Positions 45,371-58,400 of a DNA stretch of 64,000 nucleotides are shown here, one piece after another; position 1 is the stretch's first letter; every line of letters starts with the position of its first letter. The position numbers and the translations under genes are program-made. The DNA comes from Aurelia coerulea (lineage: Eukaryota; Cnidaria; Scyphozoa; Semaeostomeae; Ulmaridae), in contig CM076958.1 in the NCBI GenBank assembly GCA_039566865.1, forward strand, positions 310,001 to 374,000, in the 5' to 3' direction. Below the pieces are notes generated by a model that was not told where the DNA came from, did not search any database, and saw only the letters and a program-made list of their open reading frames with translations.

Positions 45371-45743
45371 CGTAGCATGTTCAAGCTACTGCAATTTGAT
45401 TTTGATTTCCAGCAACCTGTGTCATTTGGCACGATCTATAAGTAAGACAAAGACAAATCCAAATAGGCCATTGTTTCTTTTGGCTTAGCATCCTTTGGAC
45501 ATGCGTCGGATTATCAAATACAATAGGCTGTTTCAAGACCTGTGGAATCTCATCTTTTAAAGTAAATCAACGGGGTTAAAAAGCAACTTAGCTAGGGGGA
45601 CTGGGTCCATCTAAATATAACCAAGATAACCTATTGTATTTGATGTTCTTGATCGATGAAAACAAAAGGAAGATTAATGGCGCCTGCCGTTCTTTTGTGC
45701 TATATTTAGATTATGTCGCTATATCTCCGTTCATTTACTTTAA

Positions 45744-46140
45744 GGTGCTGTTTATATGAGGAGGGCCAGCCCTCCTAGGAGGGCTAGCCCTCCTAAGAGA
45801 GCTGCATTTTATTTTGCATTTACATGGAAAGTTAGCCCTTCTAGGAGGGCTAGACATGATGGCGCCATCCGTTCTAATCCTATCGTTCTACGTTGATTCT
45901 ATTGTTTCCGCCAGCCCGCCTAGGAGGGCTAGCCCTCTTGATTGCGTTTACATGGGAAATTTCCAGCCCTCCTAGGCGAGAGCTCGGGTATTCACTAGCG
46001 AGATCTCGCCTAGGCGGGCTGGCCCTCCTCTCATATAAACGAAAAAGAATTTTATGAAGGATTATACCAGAGTGGTGAGATCTCGGCAAAGAGGGCTAGC
46101 CCTGCTAGGAGGGCTGGCCCTCCTCCATATAAACAGCACC
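45744..46140. mobile_element. Harbinger-type MITE rich in CCTAGG palindromes (397 bp)
   Basis: TAA on both sides (45741-45743, 46141-46143). Termini GGTGCTGTTTATATGAGGAG and CTCCATATAAACAGCACC. The inside has at least six blocks of GCCCTCCTAGGAGGGC-like palindromes. Confidence 0.85.
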
Positions 46141-46143
46141 TAA

Positions 46144-46462
46144 AGGGGCTCTGTCTCTGGTCAAATAGTGAACAAATCCGTAAATTCGCACGTGTCGGGG
46201 ATTATCCATTGTTCATCCATTGTTCTCTGCAGTTTGTTTGGTGGCTTCACCCAAGCCACCAAAAAGTAACCGTTAAAAATCCACTTATATCCGAGCAATC
46301 GTAGAAGATATGAATGTTTGGTTTGTTCCTTAGTGGAGTACAAGGATTAATGCCCAAACAGCAACTTTCATTTTGAAAAAAATACCAAAAGTCTGTGTGA
46401 TATCACCTTTCAAAAAACTGCAAAAATCATCGTCTTGTTTACATTTTGACGACGGAGCCCCT
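46144..46462. mobile_element. PiggyBac-type MITE (319 bp)
   Basis: Termini AGGGGCTCTGTC and GACGGAGCCCCT. TTAA follows on the right (46463-46466). The left target is broken by the neighbouring Harbinger-type MITE, whose TAA lies inside it. Same terminal sequence as 9584-9930. Confidence 0.75.
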
Positions 46463-46735
46463 TTAACTCAGGTTATCTGGTTTAAGTCCAAGGTGACTTT
46501 GAATTCTTTTAGGCCAACTTCATACAAAGGGTAATTAGAAATGATGGGCTTCGTTCCAATCTAATTAATTAAAAACAAAAGTAATACCAAAACTAGTGTG
46601 ATATACCGTATCAAAGATGGCTTTTAAAACACAGCCACTATGCTATGTTGTTTTCTTACAATATATGATCAGCTATGTTAAAATCTATTTCAAAACACAG
46701 TACAAAAAGTGTTGTCTTTGCATTACAAAGTGTTA

Positions 46736-46943
46736 GACCTCGTTTGCACTGAACCGGTACAGTTTTCATCCGCTAAAAGGTTGTTCCGGTTCAAGAGCGT
46801 TTACATTGCTCCAGAACAACATTTTTCTGTAGACAGAAGGAACAACAGTGTTGCAGATCAGCCGGAACAGTGTAAAATCAAGGCTGATCTGTTACATTGT
46901 TTTTAAGGATTCACAGTTGTACTGGTGCAGTGTAAATGGGGCC
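46736..46943. mobile_element. MITE (208 bp) with TTA target
   Basis: TTA on both sides (46733-46735, 46944-46946). Termini GACCTCGTTTGCACTGAACC and CAGTGTAAATGGGGCC, with inner inverted CGGTACAGTT / TTGTACTGGTG. Confidence 0.7.
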
Positions 46944-47189
46944 TTAGAGTAAGGGCAAGTTTTGCAAATGTTTTGCTCTCTGTTTATTTTGATTTGATTG
47001 ACTGTACCCAGAGGTGTGAAATTTTATTCTTCAAAAATTCAAATTGCTATGTCCAGTTAAAAGGCTGATATTAACAAAATTTGCCCCTGCTGTTATGAAC
47101 TGTTTTAACAAAATTTGCCGTTGCTGTTCTAAGCAGAAGTAGTAAAATACTAGGTTCTAAGCAGAAGTAGCTCGTAGGTATATAGTCTA

Positions 47190-47623
47190 TCGGGCGTACC
47201 CAAAGAAAGGTATACAGACTTGGTTGGCTCCAGCGATTTGAATTTAGCTTTAATCAATGGCTAATCAATTTCAAAATATTCCTCGATAGTTAATTTGAAC
47301 AAAAATACCTCATTTGTTTATATCGGAGAGCTCTGTTGAAAGCTCAAATTTACCTCTGGGTCCAGACCAGAGTTTTGGCCTTTTGGCCTAAGCAAATTCC
47401 TAAAGCGCATAGGCCAAAACGCCCAAGCTCTGGTTTCAAGTTGACAGCAAATTTGAGCTTCCAGTATTAATATCTCTGCTCTCAAAGAACCAATACTAAC
47501 AAACGAGGTACCCATGTTCAACTTAACTATCCAGAAACATCTTGAGCGTAATTAGCCAGTAATTGAAGCAAAATTCACACCACTGAAGTCAATCAGATCC
47601 CTATATTTTTTTGAGACACCCGG
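47190..47623. mobile_element. Mariner-type element (434 bp) with central hairpin
   Basis: Left TCGGGCGTACCCAAAGAAAG, right TTTTTTTGAGACACCCGG, then TA. Inside, ACCAGAGTTTTGGCC (47366) and GGCCAAAACGCCCAAGCTCTG (47412) form a hairpin. Confidence 0.6.
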
Positions 47624-48005
47624 TAGTTAAAACAACTAATATCAAATTCGTGCAACCATGAGTGATAAACGGTGCATTCCTTTCGATTAACAGAATGCGT
47701 TTTTTCTTTTATGCTCTGGATCCACATATCAGATTTCGTCAAATAAACAAACAAACAAATAAACAAACAAACGTCCCTTACTTTGCATAGCATAGGCATC
47801 AAGTCTCGAATTCGAAATGTAAAACTTTTGAATGAATCGAGTAAACATTTTCCCCATTCTTTCAACTGAACTGCTCGAATAAAAATTCAGGTAATTTTCC
47901 CAAAATCTTAATTCTTTAAATCATCATTATTTTTAGAATTAGCATTCTTTTAATATTTCAGAATTTTGTTAGCTCGGCTAGTTTTGGAGCTGCGACGGCA
48001 CAAAT

Positions 48006-48134
48006 GGACTTGCTACAAGTCTCTATTTTACAAGTCTCTATTTTGGTTCGTGACAAAGAGACAGAAAAATTTTCTTTATGGACCAAAAGATGTCATAATC
48101 TTTATAGACCAAAAGATAGACTTGTAGCAAGTCC
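48006..48134. mobile_element. Mutator-like MITE (129 bp) with 11-bp duplication
   Basis: Exact 11-bp repeats ACGGCACAAAT at 47995-48005 and 48135-48145. Termini GGACTTGCTACAAGTCT and AGACTTGTAGCAAGTCC are a perfect 17-bp inverted repeat. The duplication length fits Mutator-like elements. Confidence 0.82.
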
Positions 48135-48881
48135 ACGGCACAAATTGCTAAATCGTAAACCATAAAATCTACATAGCTTTGCTTGTTACGATCTTGTAGA
48201 CCTTCAAAAACTGAATATTTCTCGTACTATTCATATCAATTTTTCTCAATCAGTTTAGAATATATCGAGCTTTGAATATTTGCACTGTAATTCCAAAATA
48301 ATCATGTTATAAAAAAAGCTCTCTCTGGGACCATGGCAAATTACATAAGTTCCCTTCGATACAGTTCAGTTAAAAGAATGGGGCAGTAACAGTCGACATG
48401 TCGAGACCTAAAACGGGGGCTCCTTTTTCCACCCATAACAATTAGTAGTTTCCAATTTTTCTTTTTGTGTTTCTTATACCATAGTATTCTAAATTAAATC
48501 TTTTAATACTTATAGGTTATTCTTTGTATCTTTGTCCACAGATTTGTCTGTAAAATAATTATCCAGTGACTGAGATTTGTTACCTGCACAAATATTGCAA
48601 ATTGAAAAAATTAAACGAAAGAGAAGAGAGCTCATTAGATACAATGCAGTTTCGGCAACACGAGCAGAGAGCCATAACAATCGCAGTTGATTTTCCATTG
48701 GTAAATAATACACTACTGTGATTCCTTGCCTACGAAACAGTTTTAAAATGAAAACTGCCAAGTAAATTAGAACTTCAGTTTCAAAATACAATTTTGTTGA
48801 ATGTTTATTATCCTTTGGCCTACCATGCTCCTCCGTACATCCTACTATTGAGCCCAAGTGCGCTATGCAATTTCAAACCAA

Positions 48882-49054
48882 CAGACCTTTCAGCTATTCT
48901 GCAAAAGAGCCTGGATCGAGCGTTATTTTTATACGCGACGTTCGATCGAGTGGCGTTAGAGCTTCTAACACTATTGTGCACATTCGAAAATTCTACAAAA
49001 TGTAGCCAAATATCGTTCGATTCTGATTCTTTTCAGAATAGCTAAAAGGTCTAT
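48882..49054. mobile_element. MITE family 'ATAGACC', copy 2
   Basis: CAGACCTTTCAGCTATTCT at the left, AGAATAGCTAAAAGGTCTAT at the right. The interior GGCGTTAGAGCTTCTAAC and CATTCGAAAATTCTAC matches copies 1 and 3. Lies ~340 bp beyond the ENT stop codon, in its 3' flank or UTR. Confidence 0.82.
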
Positions 49055-49392
49055 GACATCAAACAACAATAGACGACAATGTTAAAGATAGCGAAGGAGC
49101 TTTTTACCAGAATGCATTGCGTCCTAATTAAGAATCTTCAACGATTTAAAGAACGCAGTGCATCTTGGTAAAGCATTTCCTGTCGCCATCCTTAACGTTA
49201 CTGTCTTTTCCTAAACGAGAACAATTCTACACAACCATGAACATTCTAAACTACAATATTCAATAAAATAGCATTTATCTACCGTGCATCATATCATGAA
49301 ATATGCATACTATACCATGACCGTCCACCCGGGCATGTCCTTCTTGAGCTCATCCCGGTCTCTTTGTTTTTAAAAAATGAGGAAGCCTCGCT

Positions 49393-49504
49393 TTATATGA
49401 ATGACGTCACAAGAAATGATGAAGCAGCTCCCAGACCGAGGCCAGTGCTTATACAACATGCCATTATTGTGCCAGCTAGTTCTGCGTGTTCACCGTCAAC
49501 GGCA
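49393..49504 (-). CDS. SLC29-like: ENT exon 13: TM11 and stop
   Basis: Acceptor TTTTTCGTTGTAG; 112 nt ending TAA at 49395-49393. Encodes GEHAELAGTIMACCISTGLG and ends VTSFI, matching the conserved 'AExAGxxMxFxLxxGLxxG' last helix. No canonical poly(A) signal was found just downstream. Confidence 0.94.
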
Positions 49505-52377
49505 CTACAACGAAAAATATTTAAGAAATAATAAGACTATTCAAAACAAGTGATAAAGATTGGACTTTGAAGAACTGATTGGAAAACTGAAGAAAAGAAA
49601 CGACATTGACTCTGGTGGCCTAAGCAAATAGCAGCAAGAAAATATTTGACAATAATCTATGGTTGTCCAAAACAGGGACATAACAAATGATTTCTTAGGC
49701 TTTCGCTTGGATACATTTCATGAACGAGTGTCCCGAAAAAGCAATCCCATTTAAAATTCATGAAAAATCAATTATGAAAGGTAGCTTTTACATCTCTTTT
49801 GTCAGTGATTCAAATATATTTACGAATGATAAAATGTCTGTTTTCGATACTGAAGAGGTGTAAAATATCTGGTTGAAAAGTCTAATTCTAAGCTATCATT
49901 TTCGAGCAACATCGTAAATCTTGCCTATGACGAGCCCTTGTATTGAGATTTTTCATTATTCTTCTAGTCTAAAATTATATTTTACTTTTCTTCTGATATT
50001 TATGGCCAAACTAGAAAACGAAAGAAATCAATCCAGTAATCATCAGTGTTTTACAGTACGCTTCAAAACCAGGCAGTGCTGAAAAGTGCTAAATTCGCTA
50101 CTCTCAAAACCAATCCAAGATCAGCTATACCTGGGAAAATAATCTTGTCTTTTGTCTATTTGCCATGTAATCAAATTTCGCTGATTTTTCAAACAATAGA
50201 CCATTTCGCAATTTGGAGAAAGAGACTGAGGAGAGCGCGGCCCATTCTGACAGCCTTGGCAACAGGGAAATCTAGGGAATCCCCTCTTCTGCAGTGCAAA
50301 GTGTACGGTTGGCGGCTCGCTCGCATCTCTCTCCAAACTCGAGTTATTTTCGATTTATTTGCAACTTCCAAGAGTTATGTGATGCTTGTTTAGTATGGTA
50401 AGTGTTGTCTTTGGACTATTTAGCCGTTTTGCAATCTTTCCGCTCATTTGTGAATTTATTTAGAGCCATTTTATTTCAGTTGTTTCCCTCGACCTTGAAA
50501 CGGCTCAGTTTAGGCCCAGCTGCAGAAGAGGGGATTTCCTAGATTTCCTACTTGTTGCCAAGGCTGTCAGAATCGGCCGCGCTCTCCTCAGTCTCTTTCT
50601 CCAAATTGCGAAATGGTCTATAGTAGCTTTTTGGGCGTGTTTTTGGGATACCTGGCAGAAAGGAAGTGCATTGAGTAGTCCAGGGATGCAGAACAATATC
50701 TAGCGCTGTGGAGATTATAAGATTAACCTTGAACTGTTTCAAGGCGGCTGAAGATTTGTGGATTCATTTTCCAAGATCTAAATTTGTTCGCTTATCTTTA
50801 AGAGAAGGAAAAAGTTTCCTCAAAAGAACTCATTTCTTGAGCTAAAAGTTGAAATGCACAGGGTAACAAGGACAGATTTTGTAACACAATATCATCAATT
50901 GCTTTTGATTTCAGAAATGGTTCTTAAGAGCAAACATAAGCATATATGAAAAGGAGAGGGATCTATCTAAACATCTGCCTCGGGTCTTTTATTCGTTTGA
51001 TTCAGAAGCTGAGCAGTAAATGTTTTAATTACACCCAAAAAAGACGAGAATTGAACACCCTCCCAATCGGCTTCTGAACCAAACAACAGAATGCACGAGG
51101 TCCTCGTTGGATGGAGTAATTAAACTAGAGTCTTACCTTGGACCATACATCATAGCTAAACTTCCAAAATATCCATTTGTTGTTGCGAATAAAAGCATAA
51201 ATATAACAGGGAAGACATCGTGATTAAAGAAGACGGGAACAGTTCTTGGTTGTGCATTGCAAAATATAAACAATGGAATGAATGCGATACGAGCGATGCA
51301 GATCATTGGTAATATCCATTTAGGCCATCTCTTTTTTGGCTGAAAAATTTGAAAAAAGGAACATTACAGGTTGTAAGATGATTTCAAGGGTGAGGGGGGG
51401 GGGGGTACGCGGTAGAATTATGGAACAGGGTGTTCATTTGACGTTATGTTATAAATTTAACATGAAGATCCACATACCCCGATGAATAAAAAGTTAGTTC
51501 TCGTGACCCAAAAAAATTAAGTGATTTTCTGAAACCCAAAAAAACTAACAGCCAATTCATCAGAACTCAATAACTCAACTATCAAATTTTCTACGAGTGT
51601 CCCCCTGGTGAAAAGTTGACTCAAACAACCTGGGTGTATTCAAACTTAGCTCGAATTATCCATCCTTTTCTCCTCGTTCATGCAAAGTATGTTAATGTAC
51701 TACGGACTTCATCTGAACCAAGTAAAGAGTTCAGATGACCTAAATTTGATTTTCATGATAATTTTACAAAACAGTCATGAGAAGTTAGACAGACTTACAA
51801 TTTGAACAACGCCAGCCAAACATCTACCAACATAATCACCAAGATTGAAGAAAAGGAAACATGTCACTGACACGAAGAATTCTGCAAAATAAATGACAAA
51901 GCTTTGATTGATGACATTGAAGACTTCAATTTGAAGGTCATTAACTTCAATACTTCTGCAAAAATTTGCAAAAACTAATGCTTGAAATATATAAATGCAT
52001 AAATGCGGCTTGCCCCTCCTTCATGTTTGAGTTCTTCACACCAAAGGACATTCAATATGACCTACGAACAAATAACCTCCTGCAGCTCCCTAAAACCAAT
52101 ACGTTATTTTATGGGAACAATTCTTTATCATTTAGAGGAAGCATTTTGTGGAACACGTTATCTGACACGATAAAAGCTGCTCAAAACGCAGAGCAATTCA
52201 AAAATATGATTAAGAGCTGGAAAGGAGACACTTGCAGTTGCAACATCTGCAGATGATGTGTACATAGATTCATGTATATATTTTACGTTTATATTATGTT
52301 TGAACTTTGCATTGTAAATAGTTGGTATTTATTAGTTTTCTTTAAAACTATTGCTCCCACCAACTGTAAATAAATTA

Positions 52378-52428
<51 letters not shown>

Positions 52429-55400
52429 TATGGAGCATTATGCGAATATCAGGAGGCGAATTTATGGCAGCCTGACTTTCGTGGTGTCTTTAGGGTCTGT
52501 TTACATGCTGCTGACTTATCCAACTTTCTCATGAAGACTCTCGGTGCGGATTGCATATTGCACGAGTCAAATCGATACCCAGATATCACCCCTCCCCCCG
52601 GGTGTTTCCCCTGTCTTCTCAGTCCCTCCATTAGAATACCAGGCCCATCACTTGACCCAGTCCAGTCCAGCCCGGGCATACCCAGATATCACCCCCCCCC
52701 GGGTGTTTCCCCTGTCTTCTCAGTCCCTCCATTAGAATACCAGGCCCATCACTTGACCCAGTCCAGTCCAGCCCGGGCATTTTATTTTCTTCATTCTCAG
52801 CAGTCAAATTCCCTGCCCTTTCGCTAGCACCTCCTATCAAATGCTCCGGTCTTGCAGCCTCAAACGGTAGATATGGTCATTCATGCATAATTCAAATGGC
52901 CCAGTATAAAGGTTTAAAATCCTTGGATATGATTTTTCATTTTGGTTCAAATTCCCACCCACCCCTTGGATCGTATACAAGATCAAATGCCCGGAGTGGC
53001 CCAAAAAGGGCGGGGGGGGGTGATATACGGGTATCGATTTGATTCGTACATAGCAAGCTGTAAAAAGCTAGTCTTAGATAATCTCGAATATCATTCAAAA
53101 CTTCACATACTTGTCCAGGGTGTCTTTTTCTTACTGACTGACAGAATCCTCGCAGTGATTGATGGGAAGCATGCTAACGTAACGAAAAATGCCATGGTAA
53201 CAGAAAACGCCATCGGAAATATCTAAATGAAAATAATTCAACAAAAATTACAATCTGGAAACAAAACACTTTAAAAGTTGACAACGAAAAAGACAAGGCA
53301 AAGGGAAATCCCAGCCTCGTCTTGCAACTGTTAGCCTTTCAATAGAAAATAAAGCGGAGAGTTGCGGCTTATCCTTACTTGAATATGAAATTTTCTATGC
53401 TAAATTAAGAAAAGCTTGTCCTGGGGCAATTAGAAATCTTTGCAATGAAATCTTGATAAAGGAGAAAAAGTTTCTTAAAATCCTATAATTGAGTACTAAT
53501 ACAGCATTTTACACTTACACAGTTAAACCAGCTTTGTCTAAACCTGGTTCAATTTCAAGCAATCAATCCATTTTGTTGGATTGGCCATCAACATTACTTT
53601 AAGGTAATCGGCAGACTTAATGTGTGTTTATGAACAAGAGCATGGACAAGAGTGAACAAATGAAATTGCTGAAAATTGGACCTGCTAAGAAGACAAAGAG
53701 CAAGTAAGATTTCTCTTTGCTCTGTTTATAGACGACACATTTACCTCTGCCTATTACCTTTGAGTAATACTCAATAATGTTGTATAAGAAGATATTTTTC
53801 AAATTTCCTTGACAAATTGAAGAAAGTGTCTGGATAATATTGTCGAGTTTGGCTCCTCATAAAGAGGGATCTTTCGAAAAATATGTGTATCTTTTAAATA
53901 TAATTTCTATAATATGATACATTATAGCCTTCAGGTTTTAAAATATATTATTACGCAAATAAGAATTTTAACATGCATAATAATTGGCTGTCCTAGGTTT
54001 TAGTTTAACTGAGAAATGTTTAAAATCGAAATGTTTTGCACGTAAACGATTGTGTTTTTATATTCTATTTTCTGTCTATTTTCTGTTGATGGTTTCGTTG
54101 CGTACAATATATAGAATTAATCTTATAATTCTGTGACAAAATGTAAACAATATTTTGTACCAACCTTTCTAAAAACAGCAAAATATGGCGTTGAAGTTTT
54201 CGACGAATTCTTCTTAATTTTAACTTGCATTTTTTCATCAGCATCTTCATTAATAAATTCTGGTAAATGATCATGGACTAGCGAATCTGAAAAATGAAAA
54301 GAATATGTATTAAAATATGGCCATGACTTAATTCTAGAATGATACTGAGCCATTTGGTGAAGTAAATTTTGCAGACGACCTGTACAAAGATACAAGGCAA
54401 AACTTGGCTTTGCACAGGCCACGTTCTAGCCTTGTAGCGGGGATTATCACCATGTTATGACCTTGTCCTAACCTTTGAAGAAAATTACGAGGCTATATTA
54501 GTAAGAATCCAAGTTACAGCCAGTCTAATACAAGGTTTTCACAAGGCTAAAATTAACCTTGTGCTAGCCTAGGTTAAATTTATTAGCATTTTGCGAGCCA
54601 TTTACAAGGTTACAGCAAGGCTTTTCTAGGCTAAAACAAGGCTACAAGGCCATAACTACAAGGCTTGTACGTAGCTATTACCTGGCCTTGTATTTTACTT
54701 CAGGGATAGCCTTGGAAGAATAGGTTCAAAATCTTTAAAAGGGTTTATGTGAAATTCTATGACCTATTTTGTTGAACTGCGTGGCTTCAAAGGACTTCTG
54801 CCACTACTTTGCTATGTTTCTACCATTGGAGAATTTTGTAAATCTTCAATATTTTCAGAATTATGGTCTTTTTCTTCCTTCAAAATCTTTCAAAGATGGA
54901 CGACATATAAATCATAAAAATCCGAAAGTAGGAGTAAAATTCCTGACAAATGACCTTATGGGGGGCGTTCCACCCCTGCTCCCACCCCCATTGGATTAGG
55001 CCCTGAAGAAAGCAAAGTGTTCCCCCCATTCCACTCATCTCTGACGCACGTCTCCAATAAACCTTCATATATTAGACAGATTTCTAAGTCTGGGAATGAC
55101 CAATGTAGGTCTGCTTTAGATCTAAACCGCAATACATTCTTCTACTGTTTATATTTATTGCGCAATGCCATCATATGATATTCCCATGATCCACCAAGGA
55201 AACAAAAACCATGTTTAAACTGGAGATACATAGATAGAATAACACTTGACAAGATAGAATAACATTTCAAAAGAATAAAAAATACATACCGCATTTACAA
55301 GAACATTTGTATTTGCTCGCAGTTGTATGATATTTCACAAATTCCTAAATTTAGAAAAAAGGTGACTTTAAGGATTTTCAATATTTGTCCAAGTGACCAT

Positions 55401-58400
55401 GAAGGGCTCCCTAGATTTATTGAAGGGGATCGATACAGGTTTGGTATAAATAGGTCTGATGAATAGGCTAAGAAAACGCCTCCGTGTGCATTGCTTCTTT
55501 GGCTACACAATGTAACGGCACATGTCGAAGTTAACAACTAAAATAGACTTTTTTCTAACTGGGCCTGGGCCAGCTTTTAACTGTTTCAATTCCCTTTAAC
55601 TACGAAACATAGTTTTGTTAGCAGGTTTATAAATCTGAAGGTTTAGTACGAGACCGTGCCTTGCCTTGGCAAACGTGTTACAACGAGTAAGGAGAGTCAA
55701 CAACACTCTGTAATAGACCTTTTAGCTATTCTCAAATAGAATCTGAATCGAACGATATTTTGATACTTTTTGTGGAATTTTCGAATGTGCACAAAGGAGA
55801 TAGAAGCTCTAACGCAACTCAGTCGAACCTCTCGTGTAAAAATGTATAAAAATATCGTTCGATCCAGGCTCTTTTGGAGAATAGCTAAAAGGTCTATTCC
55901 AGGCTACAGGAATAAAGGAATCAGGAGATTGGTCACACCAAGAGGGAAGGGAAAGGGCAAGGGCAATGCTTCGGTAAGCATAGCTTCTTAATGTTCCTAA
56001 AAACTACATTTTGATACCAGGTACAAATAAACAACGCAACCGAATGAAAATGGGAAAAGATATATTTTTATCTAGACAAACATACACAGCAACGAAGAAC
56101 CTCTTTCTGGACTGAAGTGGCCCTCAAAAATTAGAAAGTGTGCCCCAGTTTCATTCCGAAGAGTTCTAATCGTTGAACTCTTTCAAATACTTTTAATCAA
56201 TCAAAGAATCTAAGGGTGTGTTCGAATGGTACCAATTCTGAAAACGGTACACTTGGTAGGCTCAGAATTTGTGTTTGATTGACTTCAAACTTCTCAAAAA
56301 GGTAGATTTTATTGGTTTGGAAGGCCATCTGAGTCTTCTGCTCCAAAAGGCAGAAGGTTGGCAGACTTTGGAGAGATTCTCAATTTTATTAGCAAAAATC
56401 GCGTCTTGGTGAATGTGAAGCCTACCATTTTTAAGAGATTTGTGTTAGATTGGGAAATATACCGGGTGTCCCAAAAAAATACTCCCGTTTTAAAAAATCA
56501 CCAAAAATTGACTATCAAGCTTTGGTAAAATTTTCCTTTTGAGTTGCTTTGTCAAATACCCATAGATGATAAAATGTTTGCTTTTGATACAGAAAGGTAG
56601 AAAAATTACACGTCCACAAACCTTATTTTGAGCTATAGTTTTTAAGCAAAATACTTAATCTTGCATAAGAGTCAAAATTTTCAGATTTTTTATCATCATT
56701 GAAGTCTCCAATGATAGTGCGCATTTACTTCTGCCATTCATGACCAAACTAGAAGTTATACATGCACAAAGAAATTGATCTGACCTTTATCAGTGCTTTT
56801 TCGCAGTATGATTCACAACCAGGTAGCCCTAAAAAGAGCTAAATTTCGATCGTTTTTAAACCAATTACAAGATCAGCTATATCTTGGAAAATAATTTGGT
56901 CCTTGATTTACTTGACCAAAAATGGAAATTGAAGATCGGCCCTGTGATCACATTTTGGTGATTTTTCAAACGGGAGTACTTTTTTTGGGACACCCGGTAT
57001 TTCAGGCTTTGCGAAGAAGTCTAATGAATTGAGAATTTAATAGGCTTACGAATCAAACACACCCTGAGACATGATCAAAAGAGACCTACCTCTTTTCTTA
57101 GAAGTTTTGCAAGAAATTTAAGGCAAAATCGGCAAAGGTTTGTCTACACCCACTGCAAGTCAGTTTATCAATCTCTTGATAGAACATCTTTTGAATTCTT
57201 TCACATATTCCGTGCTATGAAAACTTGTGCCATGAATGCAAAAAGAAGCACAATACTGAAACTTTCCCCATGAGCATGGTCACATGACTTGTCATGAGTA
57301 AAACAAAGCTCAGCCAATTTGTGTCCTTCACACCTTTTTTCGTGGACCGACCCATCGATTTTCACTTCCATCCTATACGTTTCAAGATAAATCGAAAATC
57401 GAGGCACAAGAACAGTTTGGGGAGCAAAAAAAAATTAAACGACACAGAAAAATACTTACCAATCGAAATATAGCAATTAATGCAACGAGACAAACAGCAA
57501 GAACTGTGGTTGCAGTGAAGAAATACCCAAAAGCACTTTTTATGACGTTATTTTGGCCTGCAGAAAGAAATTTATGATATTCAGAATCCGTGAAGCAATA
57601 GATTGCTTTGAAAAACGCAACCATCATGGAACGAACTACCGGGAGAGGAAAAGACGACCTCCAATTGAAAGGCCACTGCTTGTTAAATATCAAAGACGAT
57701 AAGATAAGCAAGTAAACTAGCTACTTGGTTTGTTCGACATTAAATTTTTGGAGGACTAATTCCAAATTGTGACAACATGGGCTAATCCATGCTCCCTTTA
57801 CCGTTGTTTTGTAATGTTGAAATTGTTTGTCATTGTAAATTTTATGAGAATATAAAAAAAAGGAAAAAAGCCGAATATGTCTGCCATACGTAAGAACCAC
57901 GTAAGAACTCACCTAATTGTGATAGAATACTAGCAACAGCTGCAAAGAGACCACCCAAACCCTAGGGAAAAAAAGAATAATTCAAGAATAGAATATTGCA
58001 ACATTTATAAGACAAGACTTCAGCATCTATATCAACATCCCTATTGGTGTGTTTTGCATAGAATTTGACGAGTAAGAAGAACAGCAGTGAGGCATCAACA
58101 TCTGAAGGAATTCTCTTAGCTATGACTTAAATTTCTAGAACTTTCTCTGCACCATCAATCATACTGTAGCTATTCTAAGACAACTTGGCATACAGCTAAA
58201 CTAGCACTGCCAGATGGTGAAAAATCACCAAAATTCGATAACATGGTAAGTAGATTCAAGACCAAATTAGTTTCTTAGATGTACTTGATTTTGTGATTTA
58301 TTTCAAAATTAGCAAATTTAGCTCATTCTAGGGCCATGCCTGGTTTGAAGCATTCTGTATAAAAATACATTGTAGCGGGGATTATGACCTTGTTATAACC

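Noticed and set aside
45191..45445. 84-codon + strand frame as a terminal exon
   Set aside because: It looked protein-like, but the sequence aligns with the transposon right end at 47190-47623 and contains the family terminus GGGACACCCGG.
48510..48857. Minus-strand hydrophobic frame as the last ENT exon
   Set aside because: It has AETALYLMS, which resembles the last helix, but the spacing to the previous exon is wrong. The exon at 49393-49504 fits motif, phase and splice site.
52351..52827. 158-codon + frame beginning in the (ATT)n run
   Set aside because: Made of a microsatellite and a duplicated transposon segment; no coding signal.
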